This document shows, piece after piece, positions 1 to 10,523 of a DNA stretch of 64,000 nt. A program made the position numbers and the translations under genes. The notes under the pieces are model-generated. The model saw only the letters and a program-made list of their open reading frames with translations. It did no database searches and was not told the DNA's origin. Source of the stretch: Luteimonas sp. (lineage in GTDB: Bacteria; Pseudomonadota; Gammaproteobacteria; Xanthomonadales; Xanthomonadaceae). The first letter of the stretch is position 1; the number at the start of each line of letters is the position of its first letter. The DNA is taken from the NCBI GenBank assembly GCA_024707405.1, contig JANPZU010000005.1, forward strand, positions 434,001-498,000, given 5' to 3'.

Positions 1-781
1 GGCGGCAGTGGTCAATCTCGACGATGCCCACGGTCGCGCGCTGTTCGGCCGGCTGTCGCCGGATCTGCAGCGCATCGGCACCAGTGCGCGCGGCACCGCC
101 GATGCCGGCGTGCGTGCGCTTGGCGTCACGCTCGATGGTGGCGGCATCGGATTCGACCTAGCCATCGGCGACGAAGCGCATCCGGTGCGTTCACCGCTGC
201 TGGGTCGCTTCAACGTCGACAACCTGCTGGCCGTGGCCGGCGTGCTGCATGCGCTCGGCGGCATGCCTGCCGACATCGCGGGCACGTTGTCGGCATTGCA
301 ACCCATCGCAGGTCGCATGAATCGCCTTGGCGGCGACGCCGGACAGCCGGTGGTGGTGGTCGACTACGCACATACGCCCGATGCGCTCGAACAGGCGCTC
401 GACAGCCTGCGTGCGCATGTCGTAGGACGGCTGGTTTGCGTGTTCGGTTGCGGTGGCGAGCGCGACCGCGGCAAGCGGCCGCAGATGGCGGCGATCGCCG
501 AGCGCCTGGCCGACATGGTCGTGGTCACCGACGACAACCCGCGTGGCGAGGATGGCGACGCGATCGTCGCCGACATCATGGCCGGCTTCGCCGATCGCGC
601 GCCGGTGCGCGTGGTGCGCAATCGCAAGGCTGCGATCGTCGAGGCCATTTCTCGCGGGGCAACGGGCGACATCGTGCTGATCGCAGGCAAGGGCCACGAG
701 CCGTACCAGGAAGTCGACGGCGTGCGCCATCCCTTCGATGACACTTCGGTGGCGCGCGACGTGCTGGAGGGCAGGGCATGA
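1..781 (+). CDS. murE: UDP-N-acetylmuramoyl-tripeptide synthetase MurE, C-terminal part
   Basis: Cytoplasmic Mur ligase that adds the third residue of the peptidoglycan stem peptide to UDP-MurNAc-dipeptide. The frame is open from base 2, so the N-terminal UDP-binding region and P-loop lie outside the window; about 259 residues remain. They include the end of the central domain and the whole C-terminal Mur ligase domain. The DNPR motif (bases 533-544) is the signature of ligases that use meso-diaminopimelate rather than lysine, and GKGHE follows near base 690. The stop overlaps the murF start by four bases (ATGA), which suggests translational coupling within the cluster. Identity is secure; only the 5' end is missing. 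Confidence 0.96.
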   Translation, partial: AAVVNLDDAHGRALFGRLSPDLQRIGTSARGTADAGVRALGVTLDGGGIGFDLAIGDEAHPVRSPLLGRFNVDNLLAVAGVLHALGGMPADIAGTLSALQPIAGRMNRLGGDAGQPVVVVDYAHTPDALEQALDSLRAHVVGRLVCVFGCGGERDRGKRPQMAAIAERLADMVVVTDDNPRGEDGDAIVADIMAGFADRAPVRVVRNRKAAIVEAISRGATGDIVLIAGKGHEPYQEVDGVRHPFDDTSVARDVLEGRA

Positions 782-2160
782 CCCCGTTGCCGCTCTCGCG
801 CATCGCGCAATGGACGCATGGCCGTCAGGTCGGCGACGGCGACGTGTTGATCGACGCCGTCTCCACCGACACCCGCACGCTGGATGCCAGCGACGGTCGC
901 GCCGCGCTGTTCATCGCGCTCAAGGGGCCGAACTTCGACGGGCACGAGCATGTCGCGATGGCCGCGGAACTCGGCGCGCGCGCCGCGCTGGTCTCGCGCG
1001 AGGTCGACGTGCCGCTGCCGCAGGTCGTCGTCGCCGACACCGAGCACGCGCTGGGTTCGTTCGCCGCCGCGCTGCATCGCACCCGCCGCGGCAAGGTGGT
1101 GGGTGTCACCGGCAGCAACGGCAAGACCACGGTCAAGCAACTGACCCATTCGATCCTGCGACTGGCGGGCAAGGCCCATGCCAATCCCGGCAACCGCAAC
1201 AACGAGATCGGCCTGCCGCTGGCGGTGATCGATGCTCCGGACGACGCCGATTACGCCATCTACGAGATGGGCGCCGGCAAGCGTGGTGACATCGCCTACC
1301 TCACCGCGATCGTGCGTCCTGACGTGGCGTTGGTGAACAACATCGCTCCGGCACACCTGGAGCGGATGCAGAGCCTGCTCGGCATCGCCGAGACCAAGGG
1401 CGCGATCTACGAGGCATTGCCGGTGGACGGTACCGCGGTGATCAATGCCGACGATGCCTTCGCACCGTATTTCGCCGAGCGCGCGCACGGCAGGCGGCTG
1501 TTGCGCTTCGGGCTGGAGGCAACGGCAGACTTGGGTGCCCGCGACATCGTCGTCGGCGAGACCGAATCGCGCTTCATCATCGTTTCGCCGGTGGGCGAAG
1601 CAACGGTGGCGTTGCCGCTGGCCGGTCGCCACAACGTGCGCAACGCGCTTGCCGCGGCGTCGATCGCGCTGGCGCTCGACGTGCCGCTGGCCACCATTGC
1701 CGATGGCCTGTCGGCGATGCAGCCGGTCGCGGGGCGGCTGGTGCGCCACCGGCTCGCCAACGGCGCGACCCTGATCGACGACAGCTACAACGCCAACCCG
1801 GGCTCGTTGAACGCGGCGATCGACACGCTGGCCGCTGCGAGCGGAGAGAACTGGCTGGTGCTGGGTGACATGCGCGAACTCGGCGACGACGCCATCGCAT
1901 TGCATGCCGAAGCCGGGCGCCGCGCCAAGGCCGCCGGCATCGCACGCCTGTTCGCGCTTGGCCCATTGAGCGCGGCGACAGTCGAGGCGTTCGGCGAGGG
2001 CGGGGCGCATTTCGACACGCATGAAGCGCTCGCCGACGCGTTGCGCAGGCAACTGCACGGCTCGGTGCGCGTGCTGGTGAAGGGTTCGCGCGGCAGCGCG
2101 ATGGATCGCATCGTCAGCGCGTTGCTGCCGCCGCAAGAAGGGGAAACGGATGCTGCTTGA
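778..2160 (+). CDS. murF: UDP-MurNAc-tripeptide:D-Ala-D-Ala ligase MurF
   Basis: A 460-residue Mur ligase that attaches D-Ala-D-Ala to UDP-MurNAc-tripeptide, the last cytoplasmic soluble step before MraY. The ATP-binding loop GSNGKTT is at about residues 112-118. The central-domain signature [11 protein letters not shown] follows, and the C-terminal domain carries DDSYNANP. Length is normal for the family (about 450-460). The start ATG lies inside the murE stop overlap, and the 3' end overlaps mraY by 11 bases, so no promoter of its own is expected. It receives its dipeptide substrate from Ddl, encoded downstream in the same cluster. Confidence 0.97.
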   Translation: MTPLPLSRIAQWTHGRQVGDGDVLIDAVSTDTRTLDASDGRAALFIALKGPNFDGHEHVAMAAELGARAALVSREVDVPLPQVVVADTEHALGSFAAALHRTRRGKVVGVTGSNGKTTVKQLTHSILRLAGKAHANPGNRNNEIGLPLAVIDAPDDADYAIYEMGAGKRGDIAYLTAIVRPDVALVNNIAPAHLERMQSLLGIAETKGAIYEALPVDGTAVINADDAFAPYFAERAHGRRLLRFGLEATADLGARDIVVGETESRFIIVSPVGEATVALPLAGRHNVRNALAAASIALALDVPLATIADGLSAMQPVAGRLVRHRLANGATLIDDSYNANPGSLNAAIDTLAAASGENWLVLGDMRELGDDAIALHAEAGRRAKAAGIARLFALGPLSAATVEAFGEGGAHFDTHEALADALRRQLHGSVRVLVKGSRGSAMDRIVSALLPPQEGETDAA

Positions 2161-3235
2161 ACTGACCCGCTGGTTGCAGCAGCTCGAGGGCATGTTCGGA
2201 CTGTTCGGTTACCTGACCTTCCGCGGCATCCTTGCCGCGTTGACGGCACTTGCGTTGTCGTTGTGGTGGGGGCCGGCGGTGATCCGCAGGCTCGGCCAGC
2301 TCAAGGGCGGGCAGCCGATCCGCCAGGACGGCCCGCAGTCGCATTTCTCCAAGGCCGGCACGCCGACCATGGGTGGTGCGCTGATCCTGATCACGGTGAT
2401 GGCCGCGGTGTTGCTGTGGGGCGACCTGCGCAACAAGTACGTCTGGGTGGTGCTGGCGGTGATGGTGGCGTTCGGCGCGATCGGCTGGTACGACGACTGG
2501 ATCAAGATCGTCAGGCGCGACCCCAACGGACTCAAGTCGCGCTGGAAGTACCTGCTGCAGTCGATTTTCGGCCTCGCTGCCGGTCTGTACCTGTTCCTGT
2601 ACGCCGACGTGCCTGCGGCAACGACGTTCTACGTGCCGCTGTTCAAGTCGGTGGCGCTGCCACTGGCGAGCGTCGCGTTCGTGGCGATCGCGTATTTCTG
2701 GATCGTCGGTTTCTCGAACGCGGTCAACCTCACCGACGGCCTCGACGGCCTGGCGATCATGCCGACGGTGCTGGTGGCTTGCGCGCTGGGCATCTTCGCC
2801 TACGCCTCGGGCCATGCCGAGTTCTCGCGCTACCTGCAGATTCCCGCAGTGCCCGGTGCGGGTGAGCTGGTGATCATCTGCGCGGCGATTGCGGGGGCAG
2901 GGTTGGGCTTCCTGTGGTTCAACACCTATCCGGCAATGGTGTTCATGGGCGACATCGGCGCGCTCGCGCTGGGCGCGGTGCTGGGCACCATCGCGGTGAT
3001 CGTGCGCCAGGAACTGGTGCTGGTGATCATGGGCGGCATCTTCGTCATCGAGACGCTGTCGGTGATGATCCAGGTGGCGTCGTTCAAGCTCACCGGCAAG
3101 CGCGTGTTCCGGATGGCGCCCATCCACCACCACTTCGAGCTCAAGGGTTGGCCGGAGCCGCGCGTGATCGTGCGCTTCTGGATCATCTCGGTGATCCTGG
3201 TGCTGGTCGGCCTCGCCACGTTGAAGGTGCGCTGA
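2150..3235 (+). CDS. mraY: phospho-N-acetylmuramoyl-pentapeptide transferase MraY
   Basis: Integral membrane enzyme (361 residues, about ten hydrophobic segments) that transfers phospho-MurNAc-pentapeptide to undecaprenyl phosphate, making lipid I. Family motifs are present: the Asp pair in [18 protein letters not shown], the [11 protein letters not shown] loop and the histidine cluster in [12 protein letters not shown] near the C-terminus. The start at 2150 lies inside murF, and the stop shares one base with the ftsW start (TGATG). In many proteobacteria murD would follow here; it does not in this window. Lipid I is the substrate of MurG, which is also not encoded nearby. Confidence 0.97.
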   Translation: MLLELTRWLQQLEGMFGLFGYLTFRGILAALTALALSLWWGPAVIRRLGQLKGGQPIRQDGPQSHFSKAGTPTMGGALILITVMAAVLLWGDLRNKYVWVVLAVMVAFGAIGWYDDWIKIVRRDPNGLKSRWKYLLQSIFGLAAGLYLFLYADVPAATTFYVPLFKSVALPLASVAFVAIAYFWIVGFSNAVNLTDGLDGLAIMPTVLVACALGIFAYASGHAEFSRYLQIPAVPGAGELVIICAAIAGAGLGFLWFNTYPAMVFMGDIGALALGAVLGTIAVIVRQELVLVIMGGIFVIETLSVMIQVASFKLTGKRVFRMAPIHHHFELKGWPEPRVIVRFWIISVILVLVGLATLKVR

Positions 3236-4551
3236 TGGACGCAGCCGCACGCCAGGCGACACGGCTCGATGCCATCCAGGGTCGTTTCGACCCGTGGCTG
3301 GTCGGGCTTGCGATCGCGATCGCCGCGTTCGGCGTGGCGATGGTGGGCTCCAGCTCGATCGCGATCGGCGAAGACCTCAAGGTCGGGCCGTTCTACTTCC
3401 TCGTCCGCCACGTGATGTTCCTCGCGCTGGGCATCGCCATGTGCGTCGTGGTGATGCGCACCGAACTCAAGACCATCGAACGCTACGACCGCCTGCTGCT
3501 GCTGGCGTGCTTCGGTGCATTGCTGCTGGTGTTCATCCCCGGCCTTGGTCACACCGTCAATGGCGCACGGCGCTGGGTCAACCTCGGGGTCTCGAACTTC
3601 CAGGTGGTCGAGGCGGTGAAGGTGATCTACATCGTCTGGCTGGCCAGCTACCTCGTGCGTTTCCGCGATGACGTCAACGCGACCTGGATCGCGATGCTCA
3701 AGCCGATCGGCGTCGCCGTCGTGCTGGTCGGCATGCTGCTGCTGCAGCCCGACTTCGGCTCGGCGACGATGTTGCTGGCGGTCACTGCGGGCATGCTGGT
3801 GCTCGGTGGCGGACACCTGAAGCGGATGATGCTGCCGGTGCTGGCGATGCTGCCGGCATTGATCGCGCTCGCCGTGCTGGAGCCGTACCGCCTGCGCCGC
3901 ATCACTTCGTTCACCAATCCCTGGGAAGACCAGCTCGGCGCCGGTTACCAGCTGACCAATGCGCTGATGGCGATCGGTCGCGGCGAGCTGACCGGCGTCG
4001 GTTTCGGCGCGTCGATCCAGAAGCTCAACTACTTGCCCGAGGCGCATACCGACTTCATCTTCGCCGTCATCGGCGAGGAACTCGGCTTCATCGGCGTGTG
4101 CCTGGTGATCGGGCTGTTCACGGCGCTGGTGGGTCGTGCGCTGTGGGTCGGCCTGAAGTGCGTGGAGATGCGGCGCCACTTCGCCGGCTACATCGCCTTC
4201 GGCGTGGCGCTGATGATCGGCTTGCAGGCGCTGGTGTCGATGGGCGTCAACCTGGGCCTGTTGCCGACCAAGGGCCTGACCCTGCCGCTGATCTCGTCGG
4301 GCGGTTCGAGCGTGATGATGACCTGCGTCGCCATCGGCCTGTTGCTGCGCGTGTCCTACGAACTCGACCGCGCCCAGCGCCAGGTCGCGCGCCTGCGCGG
4401 CGAGGGCGCGCAGCCTGCACCGGGCAACATCCCGCCGACGACGCAGCCCGCACCGGCACAGACCACCGCTGCACGTGGCACCAGCCGCCTGCGCCAGCGC
4501 ATCGAACCGATGTTCGGCCGCGACGTGGACAGGCACGGGAGGCAGGCATGA
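3235..4551 (+). CDS. ftsW: SEDS-family peptidoglycan glycosyltransferase FtsW
   Basis: Septal SEDS polymerase that works with the class B penicillin-binding protein FtsI during division. The 438-residue product has about ten transmembrane segments. SEDS signatures are visible: GARRWV, LLQPDFGSA, the extracytoplasmic AHTDFIFAVIGEELGF and the C-terminal PLISSGGSS. The start at ATG 3235 overlaps the mraY stop. An open frame extends upstream inside mraY, but its residues do not resemble FtsW. The C-terminus adds about 60 Pro/Ala/Arg-rich residues that should be cytoplasmic. The stop overlaps the murC start by four bases, leaving no room for murG, which usually sits here in related bacteria. Confidence 0.96.
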   Translation: MDAAARQATRLDAIQGRFDPWLVGLAIAIAAFGVAMVGSSSIAIGEDLKVGPFYFLVRHVMFLALGIAMCVVVMRTELKTIERYDRLLLLACFGALLLVFIPGLGHTVNGARRWVNLGVSNFQVVEAVKVIYIVWLASYLVRFRDDVNATWIAMLKPIGVAVVLVGMLLLQPDFGSATMLLAVTAGMLVLGGGHLKRMMLPVLAMLPALIALAVLEPYRLRRITSFTNPWEDQLGAGYQLTNALMAIGRGELTGVGFGASIQKLNYLPEAHTDFIFAVIGEELGFIGVCLVIGLFTALVGRALWVGLKCVEMRRHFAGYIAFGVALMIGLQALVSMGVNLGLLPTKGLTLPLISSGGSSVMMTCVAIGLLLRVSYELDRAQRQVARLRGEGAQPAPGNIPPTTQPAPAQTTAARGTSRLRQRIEPMFGRDVDRHGRQA

Positions 4552-5996
4552 TCCGTCGCCTGCTCGAAACCTCGGCGCTGACCAAGGAAGACTTCGCCAA
4601 GGCATTCTCGCGCGTGCACTTCGTCGGCATCGGTGGCGCCGGCATGAGCGGCATCGCCGAAGTGTTGTGCACGCTCGGCTACCAGGTGTCGGGTTCCGAT
4701 ACCGCCGACAACGCGACCACGCGCCGGCTGACCGGGTTGGGCGCGATGGTGCATCGCGGCCACACCGCGGCGAACGTGCTGGGCACCGATTGCGTGGTGG
4801 TGTCGAGCGCGATCAAGCCCGACAACCCGGAGTTGATGGAAGCACGCGCGCAGCGCATCCCCATCGTGCCGCGCGCGGAGATGCTGGCCGAGCTGATGCG
4901 CTTCCGCCGCGGCATCGCCATCGCCGGCACGCACGGCAAGACCACCACGACCTCGCTCACCGCGAGCGTGCTGGCCGAGGGCGACCTCGACCCGACCTTC
5001 GTCATCGGCGGGCAATTGCTGGCTGCAGGTGCCAATGCACGCCTCGGGCGCGGCGACTGGCTGGTGGCCGAAGCCGACGAAAGCGATGGCAGCTTCCTGC
5101 GACTCAATCCGCTGGTTGCCATCGTCACCAACATCGATGCTGACCATCTCGAGAACTACGGCGGCGATTTTTCCCGCGTGCAGGCGGCATTCTCCGAGTT
5201 CCTGCACCGCCTGCCGTTCTATGGCCTTGCAGTGCTGTGCATCGACGATCCTGAAGTGGCGACGCTGGCCGAAGGCATGCCGCGCCACGTGATGACCTAC
5301 GGCTTCTCCGCACACGCCGACGTGCGTGCCGAAGATGTCGAGCAGCACGGCGCGGCGATGCGCTTCACGCTGTGCCTGCCGGACGGTTCGCGCACGCCGA
5401 CGACGCTGGCGCTGCCGGGTCGCCACAACGTGCAGAACGCGCTGGCCGCTGCCACGGTCGGCTGGCAGCTCGGCGTGGCGCCGACCGCGATTGCCGCGGC
5501 GCTGGAGAAATTCCAGGGTATTGGTCGCCGCTTCAACCTGCTGGCCGAACTGCGCACGCCGCAGGGGGCGACCGTGCAGTTGGTCGATGACTACGGCCAC
5601 CATCCGCGCGAACTCGCCGCGGTGTTCGCCGCCGCGCGCGGCGGCTGGCCGGATCGTCGCCTGGTGGTGGCGTTCCAGCCGCACCGCTACTCGCGCACTC
5701 GCGACCAGTTCGACGATTTCGCCGGCGTGCTGTCGGACGTGGATGCGCTGGTGCTGACCGAGGTCTATCCCGCGGGTGAGGCGCCGATTGCCGGTGCCGA
5801 TGCCAAGGCGCTGGCCCGTGCGATCCGCGCACGTGGCCGCATCGATCCGGTCGTGGTCAACAGCGTGTCCGAGCTGGCCGGCGTGCTGCCGGACGTGCTG
5901 CAGGATGGCGACCTGCTGCTGATGATGGGCGCGGGCGACATCGGCCACGCCGCGCAGCAACTGTCGCAGGAAGGTTTCGCGGGGGATGCGCGATGA
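4548..5996 (+). CDS. murC: UDP-N-acetylmuramate-L-alanine ligase MurC
   Basis: First amino-acid ligase of the cytoplasmic peptidoglycan pathway: joins L-alanine to UDP-MurNAc using ATP. The 482-residue length is typical. An N-terminal UDP-binding loop, [13 protein letters not shown], lies at about residues 25-37. The P-loop GTHGKTTTT is near residues 127-135, followed by [10 protein letters not shown] and the C-terminal Mur ligase motif FQPHRYSRT. The start is ATG 4548, with the ftsW stop at 4549-4551. The 3' end overlaps ddl by four bases. An in-frame extension upstream to 4098 is antisense-like filler inside ftsW and is not part of the gene. Confidence 0.97.
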   Translation: MIRRLLETSALTKEDFAKAFSRVHFVGIGGAGMSGIAEVLCTLGYQVSGSDTADNATTRRLTGLGAMVHRGHTAANVLGTDCVVVSSAIKPDNPELMEARAQRIPIVPRAEMLAELMRFRRGIAIAGTHGKTTTTSLTASVLAEGDLDPTFVIGGQLLAAGANARLGRGDWLVAEADESDGSFLRLNPLVAIVTNIDADHLENYGGDFSRVQAAFSEFLHRLPFYGLAVLCIDDPEVATLAEGMPRHVMTYGFSAHADVRAEDVEQHGAAMRFTLCLPDGSRTPTTLALPGRHNVQNALAAATVGWQLGVAPTAIAAALEKFQGIGRRFNLLAELRTPQGATVQLVDDYGHHPRELAAVFAAARGGWPDRRLVVAFQPHRYSRTRDQFDDFAGVLSDVDALVLTEVYPAGEAPIAGADAKALARAIRARGRIDPVVVNSVSELAGVLPDVLQDGDLLLMMGAGDIGHAAQQLSQEGFAGDAR

Positions 5997-6952
5997 GTAT
6001 CGCGATCCCGCCGGTGCGCTTCGACGATCCGGCCGTGTTCGGTCGCGTTGCCGTGCTGATGGGCGGCACCAGCGCCGAGCGCGACGTATCTCTGGATTCT
6101 GGCAACGGCGTGCTGGCTGCGTTGCGTTCGCGTGGCGTCGACGCGCACGCCGTCGATGGCATCCCGGCGTTGGTCGACGGCATTCGCGCCGGCAATTTTG
6201 ATCGTGTGTTCAACATCCTCCACGGCAACAAGGGTGGTGGCGAGGACGGCGTGGTGCAGGGCCTGCTGGAAGCGCTTGGCGTGCCGTTCACCGGCCCGGG
6301 CGTGCTCGGTTCGGCGCTGACCATGGACAAGATCCGCACCAAGCAGGTGTGGATGGCCGCGGGCCTGCCGACGCCGCGCTTCGTGCGCGTCGGCTCCGGC
6401 GAGGATCTTCGCGCAGCGGTGCTCGAACTCGGCTTGCCTGTGTTCGTGAAACCCTCGTGTGAAGGCTCCAGCGTCGGCGTGTTCCGCATCCTTGCCGAAA
6501 GCGACATCGATGCCGCGGCTGGATTCGCTGCCGGCTACGCGGGCGAACTGCTGGCCGAACAGATGGTGCAGGGCGGCGAATACACCGTCGGCATCCTGGG
6601 CGAGGCCGCCTTGCCGTCGATCCGCATCGTGCCCGCGGGCGACTGGTACGACTACCACGCCAAGTACATCGCCGACGACACACAGTACATCTGCCCGGGC
6701 ATGGAAGGCGAGGCCGAGGGCGCGATCCGCGCGTTGTCGCTGGCCGCGTTCAAGGCCGTCGGCTGCAGCGGCTGGGGTCGCGTGGACGTGATGCTCGATC
6801 GCGAGCGTGGCCTGCAACTGATCGAGGTCAACACCGCACCGGGCATGACCAGCCATTCGCTGGTGCCCAAGGCGGCGGCGCAGGTCGGCATCGACTATGC
6901 CGAGCTGTGCTGGCGCGTGCTCGAAGACACGGTGGCGGAGGTGTCGGCATGA
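5993..6952 (+). CDS. ddl: D-alanine-D-alanine ligase
   Basis: ATP-grasp enzyme of 319 residues that makes the D-Ala-D-Ala used by MurF. The N-terminal segment [15 protein letters not shown], the [10 protein letters not shown] loop, [13 protein letters not shown] and the C-terminal metal-binding stretch [15 protein letters not shown] are all present. The more usual HGxxGEDG reads [10 protein letters not shown] here, one residue longer. It is flanked by four-base overlaps with murC and ftsQ, the usual ddlB position in gammaproteobacterial division clusters. A second ddl elsewhere in the genome cannot be excluded, so I use the plain symbol. Confidence 0.95.
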   Translation: MSIAIPPVRFDDPAVFGRVAVLMGGTSAERDVSLDSGNGVLAALRSRGVDAHAVDGIPALVDGIRAGNFDRVFNILHGNKGGGEDGVVQGLLEALGVPFTGPGVLGSALTMDKIRTKQVWMAAGLPTPRFVRVGSGEDLRAAVLELGLPVFVKPSCEGSSVGVFRILAESDIDAAAGFAAGYAGELLAEQMVQGGEYTVGILGEAALPSIRIVPAGDWYDYHAKYIADDTQYICPGMEGEAEGAIRALSLAAFKAVGCSGWGRVDVMLDRERGLQLIEVNTAPGMTSHSLVPKAAAQVGIDYAELCWRVLEDTVAEVSA

Positions 6953-7713
6953 ACCTCGTGCTGCGCAGGACGCTGAAGGTCTCGACGTGGATGCTGGCGC
7001 TGGCGCTGGTCGCGTTGCCCGTGGTCGCCGTGGTCAATGGCTGGATCGGCAATGATCGCTGGCCGCTGCGCACGCTGCGCGTCAACGACGGACTGGAGCG
7101 CGTCGACCAGGCCCGTCTGCGCGAGACCGTGCTGCCGTTCGCGCAACGCGGCTTCTTCGCGATCAAGCTGGCCGATGCGCGGCAGGCGGTCGAACGCTTG
7201 CCGTGGGTCGAACGCGCCGACGTGCGCAAGCGCTGGCCCGATGTGCTGGAGGTGGTGATCGTCGAGCATCGTCCGTTCGCGCGCTGGGGCGAGGATCGCC
7301 TGCTGTCCGAGCAGGGCCGCCTGTTCCCGGTCGAAGGCATCGAATTGCCCGCGGGCCTGCCGCTGCTGCACGGGCCGGACGCGCGCGTGCAGGACGTGGT
7401 GGAGATCTACAACGAATCACGCGCGTTGTTCGCCAACACCGGCTTCGACGTGCGCAGCGTGGCGCTCGACCCGCGCGGCAGTTGGTCGCTGCACCTGGCC
7501 AACGGCACCGACGTGGTGGTCGGCAGCCAGGAAGCACGCCTGCGCCTGCGTCGCTTCGCACGGACGCTGCCGCAAGTGCTGGCGCGCAATCCGCTGCCGC
7601 TGCAGCGCGCCGACCTCCGCTACACGAATGGCTTCGCATTGACCTGGGGCCCGCGCGAGGCGGGCACGGCCAATCCCCCACAGACCAACACTGGCAACGG
7701 CACCACGACATGA
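6949..7713 (+). CDS. ftsQ: cell division protein FtsQ
   Basis: Bitopic inner-membrane divisome protein that bridges early and late division proteins through FtsB and FtsL. The chosen start ATG 6949 overlaps the ddl stop. It gives 254 residues with a short basic cytoplasmic tail, one membrane helix at about residues 11-30, and a periplasmic POTRA domain starting around [10 protein letters not shown]. The later FtsQ domain shows the conserved [20 protein letters not shown] region. A start 14 codons upstream would add a Gly-rich stretch encoded inside ddl and is not preferred. Overlaps ftsA by four bases. Confidence 0.93.
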   Translation: MNLVLRRTLKVSTWMLALALVALPVVAVVNGWIGNDRWPLRTLRVNDGLERVDQARLRETVLPFAQRGFFAIKLADARQAVERLPWVERADVRKRWPDVLEVVIVEHRPFARWGEDRLLSEQGRLFPVEGIELPAGLPLLHGPDARVQDVVEIYNESRALFANTGFDVRSVALDPRGSWSLHLANGTDVVVGSQEARLRLRRFARTLPQVLARNPLPLQRADLRYTNGFALTWGPREAGTANPPQTNTGNGTTT

Positions 7714-8945
7714 ACCGCAAAGGCGACAAGGCCCTCATCGTCGGACTCGATATCGGCACCTCCAAGGTGGTGGCGCTGGTCGGCGAGTATTCGCCGGGCA
7801 ATCCGATCGAAGTGATCGGCATCGGCTCGCACGAATCGCGTGGACTCAAGCGTGGCGTGGTGGTGGACATCGAATCGACCGTGCAGTCGATCCAGCGCGC
7901 GATCGAGGAAGCCGAATTGATGGCCGGCTGCGAGATCCGCTCGGTCTACGCCTCGATTTCCGGCAGCCACGTGCAGTGCCGCAACTCCAACGGCATCGTC
8001 CCGATCCGCGACGGCGAGGTGACCTGGGCCGACCTCGATCGCGTGCTCGATGCGGCCAAGGCAGTGGCAATCCCCGCCGACCAGAAGATCCTGCACGCGA
8101 TCCCGCGCGAGTACGTGCTCGACGATTCGCAGGAAGGCATTCGCAATCCCGTCGGCATGACCGGCGTTCGGCTTGAGGTGCATGCGCACCTGGTGGTCTG
8201 CGCGCAGTCGGCTGCTGCCAACATCAGCAAGTGCGTGCAGCGCTGCGGCCTGTCGATCGACGACCTGGTGCTGTCGTCGCTGGCGTCGAGCACTGCGGTG
8301 CTGACCGGCGACGAGCGCGAGCTTGGCGTGGTGCTGGTCGACATGGGCGCGGGCACCACCGACCTCGCGGTCTTCGTGCAGGGCGCGATTTGCCACACCG
8401 CGTCGTTGCCGATCGCCGGTGACAAGGTCACCGAGGACATCGCGCACATGCTGCGCACGCCGACGCCCGAGGCCGAGCAGATCAAGGTGCGTTATGCCTG
8501 TGCGCTGGCGCAGTTGGCGACGAGCGAAGAATCGATCCAGGTGCCGTCGGTCGGCGACCGGCCGCCGCGTCGCCTGCCGCGGCAGGCGTTGGCGCAGGCG
8601 GTGCAGGCGCGCTACGAGGAAATCTTCGAGATGGTGCAGGCCGAACTGCGTCGTTCCGGTTTCGAGCAGCACGTCCGTGCCGGCATGGTGCTGACCGGTG
8701 GCGCATCGAAGATGGAAGGCGTGGTCGAACTGGCCGAGGAAATGCTGCAGATGCCGGTGCGCGTCGGCATTCCGCAACACGTCACCGGGCTGGGCGAAGT
8801 GGTCAACAACCCGGTGCATGCCACCGGCGTCGGCCTGCTGCTGATGGGCAGCCAGATCGAGCACCCGCGCAGGCCGTCCTTGCCCACCGGCAAGGCCGGC
8901 AACCTGTTCAAGAAATTCAAGACCTGGTTCAACGGGGAGTTCTGA
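7710..8945 (+). CDS. ftsA: cell division protein FtsA
   Basis: Actin-fold ATPase that tethers FtsZ filaments to the inner membrane. The 411-residue product begins [20 protein letters not shown], with the phosphate-1 loop at residues 12-19. It has the phosphate-2 segment LVDMGAGTTDLAVF and the adenosine loop VLTGGASKMEGV. The last residues, GNLFKKFKTWFNGEF, form the amphipathic membrane-targeting helix typical of FtsA. Start ATG 7710 overlaps the ftsQ stop. A 116-base purine-rich gap separates it from ftsZ, the only real spacing within the division part of the cluster. Confidence 0.97.
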   Translation: MNRKGDKALIVGLDIGTSKVVALVGEYSPGNPIEVIGIGSHESRGLKRGVVVDIESTVQSIQRAIEEAELMAGCEIRSVYASISGSHVQCRNSNGIVPIRDGEVTWADLDRVLDAAKAVAIPADQKILHAIPREYVLDDSQEGIRNPVGMTGVRLEVHAHLVVCAQSAAANISKCVQRCGLSIDDLVLSSLASSTAVLTGDERELGVVLVDMGAGTTDLAVFVQGAICHTASLPIAGDKVTEDIAHMLRTPTPEAEQIKVRYACALAQLATSEESIQVPSVGDRPPRRLPRQALAQAVQARYEEIFEMVQAELRRSGFEQHVRAGMVLTGGASKMEGVVELAEEMLQMPVRVGIPQHVTGLGEVVNNPVHATGVGLLLMGSQIEHPRRPSLPTGKAGNLFKKFKTWFNGEF

Positions 8946-9061
8946 CCGTGCGGGCAGGCGATTGGAAAAAGGGGCAAGAGCGAAGGAAACGACGACGAAG
9001 AGCGTCGAGCGGCAACGGCAACACGAAACACACATAACTAATAAACCGAGAGGACATGGAC

Positions 9062-10318
9062 ATGGCGCATTTCGAACTGGTTGAAAAGATGGCTCCGAAC
9101 GCCGTCATCAAGGTGGTTGGCGTGGGCGGCGGCGGCGGCAACGCGGTCGCGCACATGGTCAACAGCAGCGTGGACGGCGTGGAATTCATCACCGCCAACA
9201 CCGACGCGCAGGCGATCAAGAACTGCGGCGCGAAGCTGCAGTTGCAGCTTGGTGGCAACGTCACCAAGGGCCTGGGTGCGGGCGCGAACCCGGAAGTCGG
9301 CCGCCAGGCCGCGCTGGAAGATCGCGAAATCATCATGGATGCGCTGCAGGGCGCGGACATGGTGTTCATCACCGCCGGCATGGGCGGCGGCACCGGCACC
9401 GGTGCGGCACCCGTCGTCGCGCAACTGGCGAAGGAGATGGGCATCCTGACCGTCGCCGTCGTCACCAAGCCGTTCCCGTTCGAAGGCCGTCGCCGCATGC
9501 AGGTGGCGCTCAAGGGCATCGAGGATCTGTCGCAGCATTGCGACTCGCTGATCACGATCCCCAACGAGAAGCTGATCACCGTGCTCGGCCGCAACGCGAC
9601 GATGGTGCAGGCGTTCCGCGCCGCCAACGACGTGCTGCTCGGCGCGGTGCAGGGCATCGCCGACCTGATCGTGCGTCCCGGCCTGATCAACGTCGACTTC
9701 GCCGACGTGCGCACCGTGATGTCCGAGATGGGCCTGGCGATGATGGGCACCGGCACCGCCCGCGGCGACGACCGCGCGCAGGCCGCCGCCGAGTCGGCGA
9801 TCCAGAACCCGCTGCTCGACGACGTCAACCTGGCCGGCGCCAACGGCATCCTGGTCAACATCACCGCAGGCCCGGACTTCACCATGTCCGAGTTCGACGA
9901 AGTCGGCCGCACGGTCGAGAACTTCGCCAGCGAGGATGCGACCATTGTCATCGGCACCGTGCTCGACCCGGACATGCAGGACGAAGTGCGCGTCACCGTG
10001 GTGGCGACCGGCCTCAACCGCACCACGTCCGCGCGCCAGCCGGTGCGCGGCAGCGACTACGGCCACCACGAGGGCCTGCGCCAGCAGCGTCCGCAGGTGC
10101 AGCTGATCAGCAGCCAGGGCAAGCGCGACGGCACCACCGGCATGCTGATCGACGAAGTGACCGACGCCTACACCCCGGGCGCCAGCATCGCCGCCAACCT
10201 GCGCGGACGCACCAGCGCCGCCAGCGAACCCGCGGCGTCGGCACCGGCCGTGGCCGACTTCGGTGCGGACAGCAGCTACCTGGACATCCCGGCGTTCCTG
10301 CGTCGGCAAGCCGATTGA
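9062..10318 (+). CDS. ftsZ: cell division protein FtsZ
   Basis: Tubulin-like GTPase that forms the division ring. The GTP-binding signature GGGTGTG lies at about residues 108-114, the T7-loop region includes NVDFADVR, and the extreme C-terminus [12 protein letters not shown] is the conserved peptide that binds FtsA and ZipA-type partners. Two in-frame ATGs exist, at 9056 and 9062. The ribosome-binding sequence GAGAGGA (9048-9054) sits seven bases before 9062 but only one base before 9056, so 9062 is chosen (418 residues, starting MAHFELVEK). A perfect hairpin follows the stop. The Ala-rich linker before the tail is of ordinary length. Confidence 0.97.
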   Translation: MAHFELVEKMAPNAVIKVVGVGGGGGNAVAHMVNSSVDGVEFITANTDAQAIKNCGAKLQLQLGGNVTKGLGAGANPEVGRQAALEDREIIMDALQGADMVFITAGMGGGTGTGAAPVVAQLAKEMGILTVAVVTKPFPFEGRRRMQVALKGIEDLSQHCDSLITIPNEKLITVLGRNATMVQAFRAANDVLLGAVQGIADLIVRPGLINVDFADVRTVMSEMGLAMMGTGTARGDDRAQAAAESAIQNPLLDDVNLAGANGILVNITAGPDFTMSEFDEVGRTVENFASEDATIVIGTVLDPDMQDEVRVTVVATGLNRTTSARQPVRGSDYGHHEGLRQQRPQVQLISSQGKRDGTTGMLIDEVTDAYTPGASIAANLRGRTSAASEPAASAPAVADFGADSSYLDIPAFLRRQAD

Positions 10319-10327
10319 TGTTGTGAA

Positions 10328-10357
10328 CGTCCTTCCCTTGCCTGCAAGGGAAGGACG
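10328..10357. repeat. perfect hairpin after ftsZ
   Basis: CGTCCTTCCCTTGC and its reverse complement are separated by CT, giving a 14-bp perfect stem nine bases after the ftsZ stop. There is no T-run, so it may act as a transcript 3' stabiliser or weak terminator. Its core resembles the CTTCCCC...GGGGAAG hairpins at 13056, 16178 and 46740. Confidence 0.7.
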
Positions 10358-10442
10358 GCGGTAAACCATGTCCCTTTGTCGCCGGGCCTGCGCCGGCCCG
10401 GCGACCTTTCCGGACATGGATCGGAGGGTTCCGCCGCTTCCG

Positions 10443-10469
10443 TTCAGATTCAGCGCGCAGGGTGATAAT
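10443..10469 (+). promoter_or_regulatory. candidate lpxC promoter
   Basis: TGATAAT at 10463-10469 resembles an extended -10 element and a weak TTCAGA lies at 10443-10448. It is 54 bases upstream of the lpxC start. This fits separate transcription of lpxC after the ftsZ hairpin. The prediction rests on pattern alone. Confidence 0.45.
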
Positions 10470-10523
10470 CTGCGCCGTTGCTCCATTTCCCAGGGCACCC
10501 CACGTACAGGCGAGCGCATCCCG

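Noticed and set aside
2914..3234. Longer ftsW start inside mraY
   Set aside because: Upstream residues are arginine-rich filler from a shifted mraY frame; ATG 3235 overlaps the mraY stop as expected.
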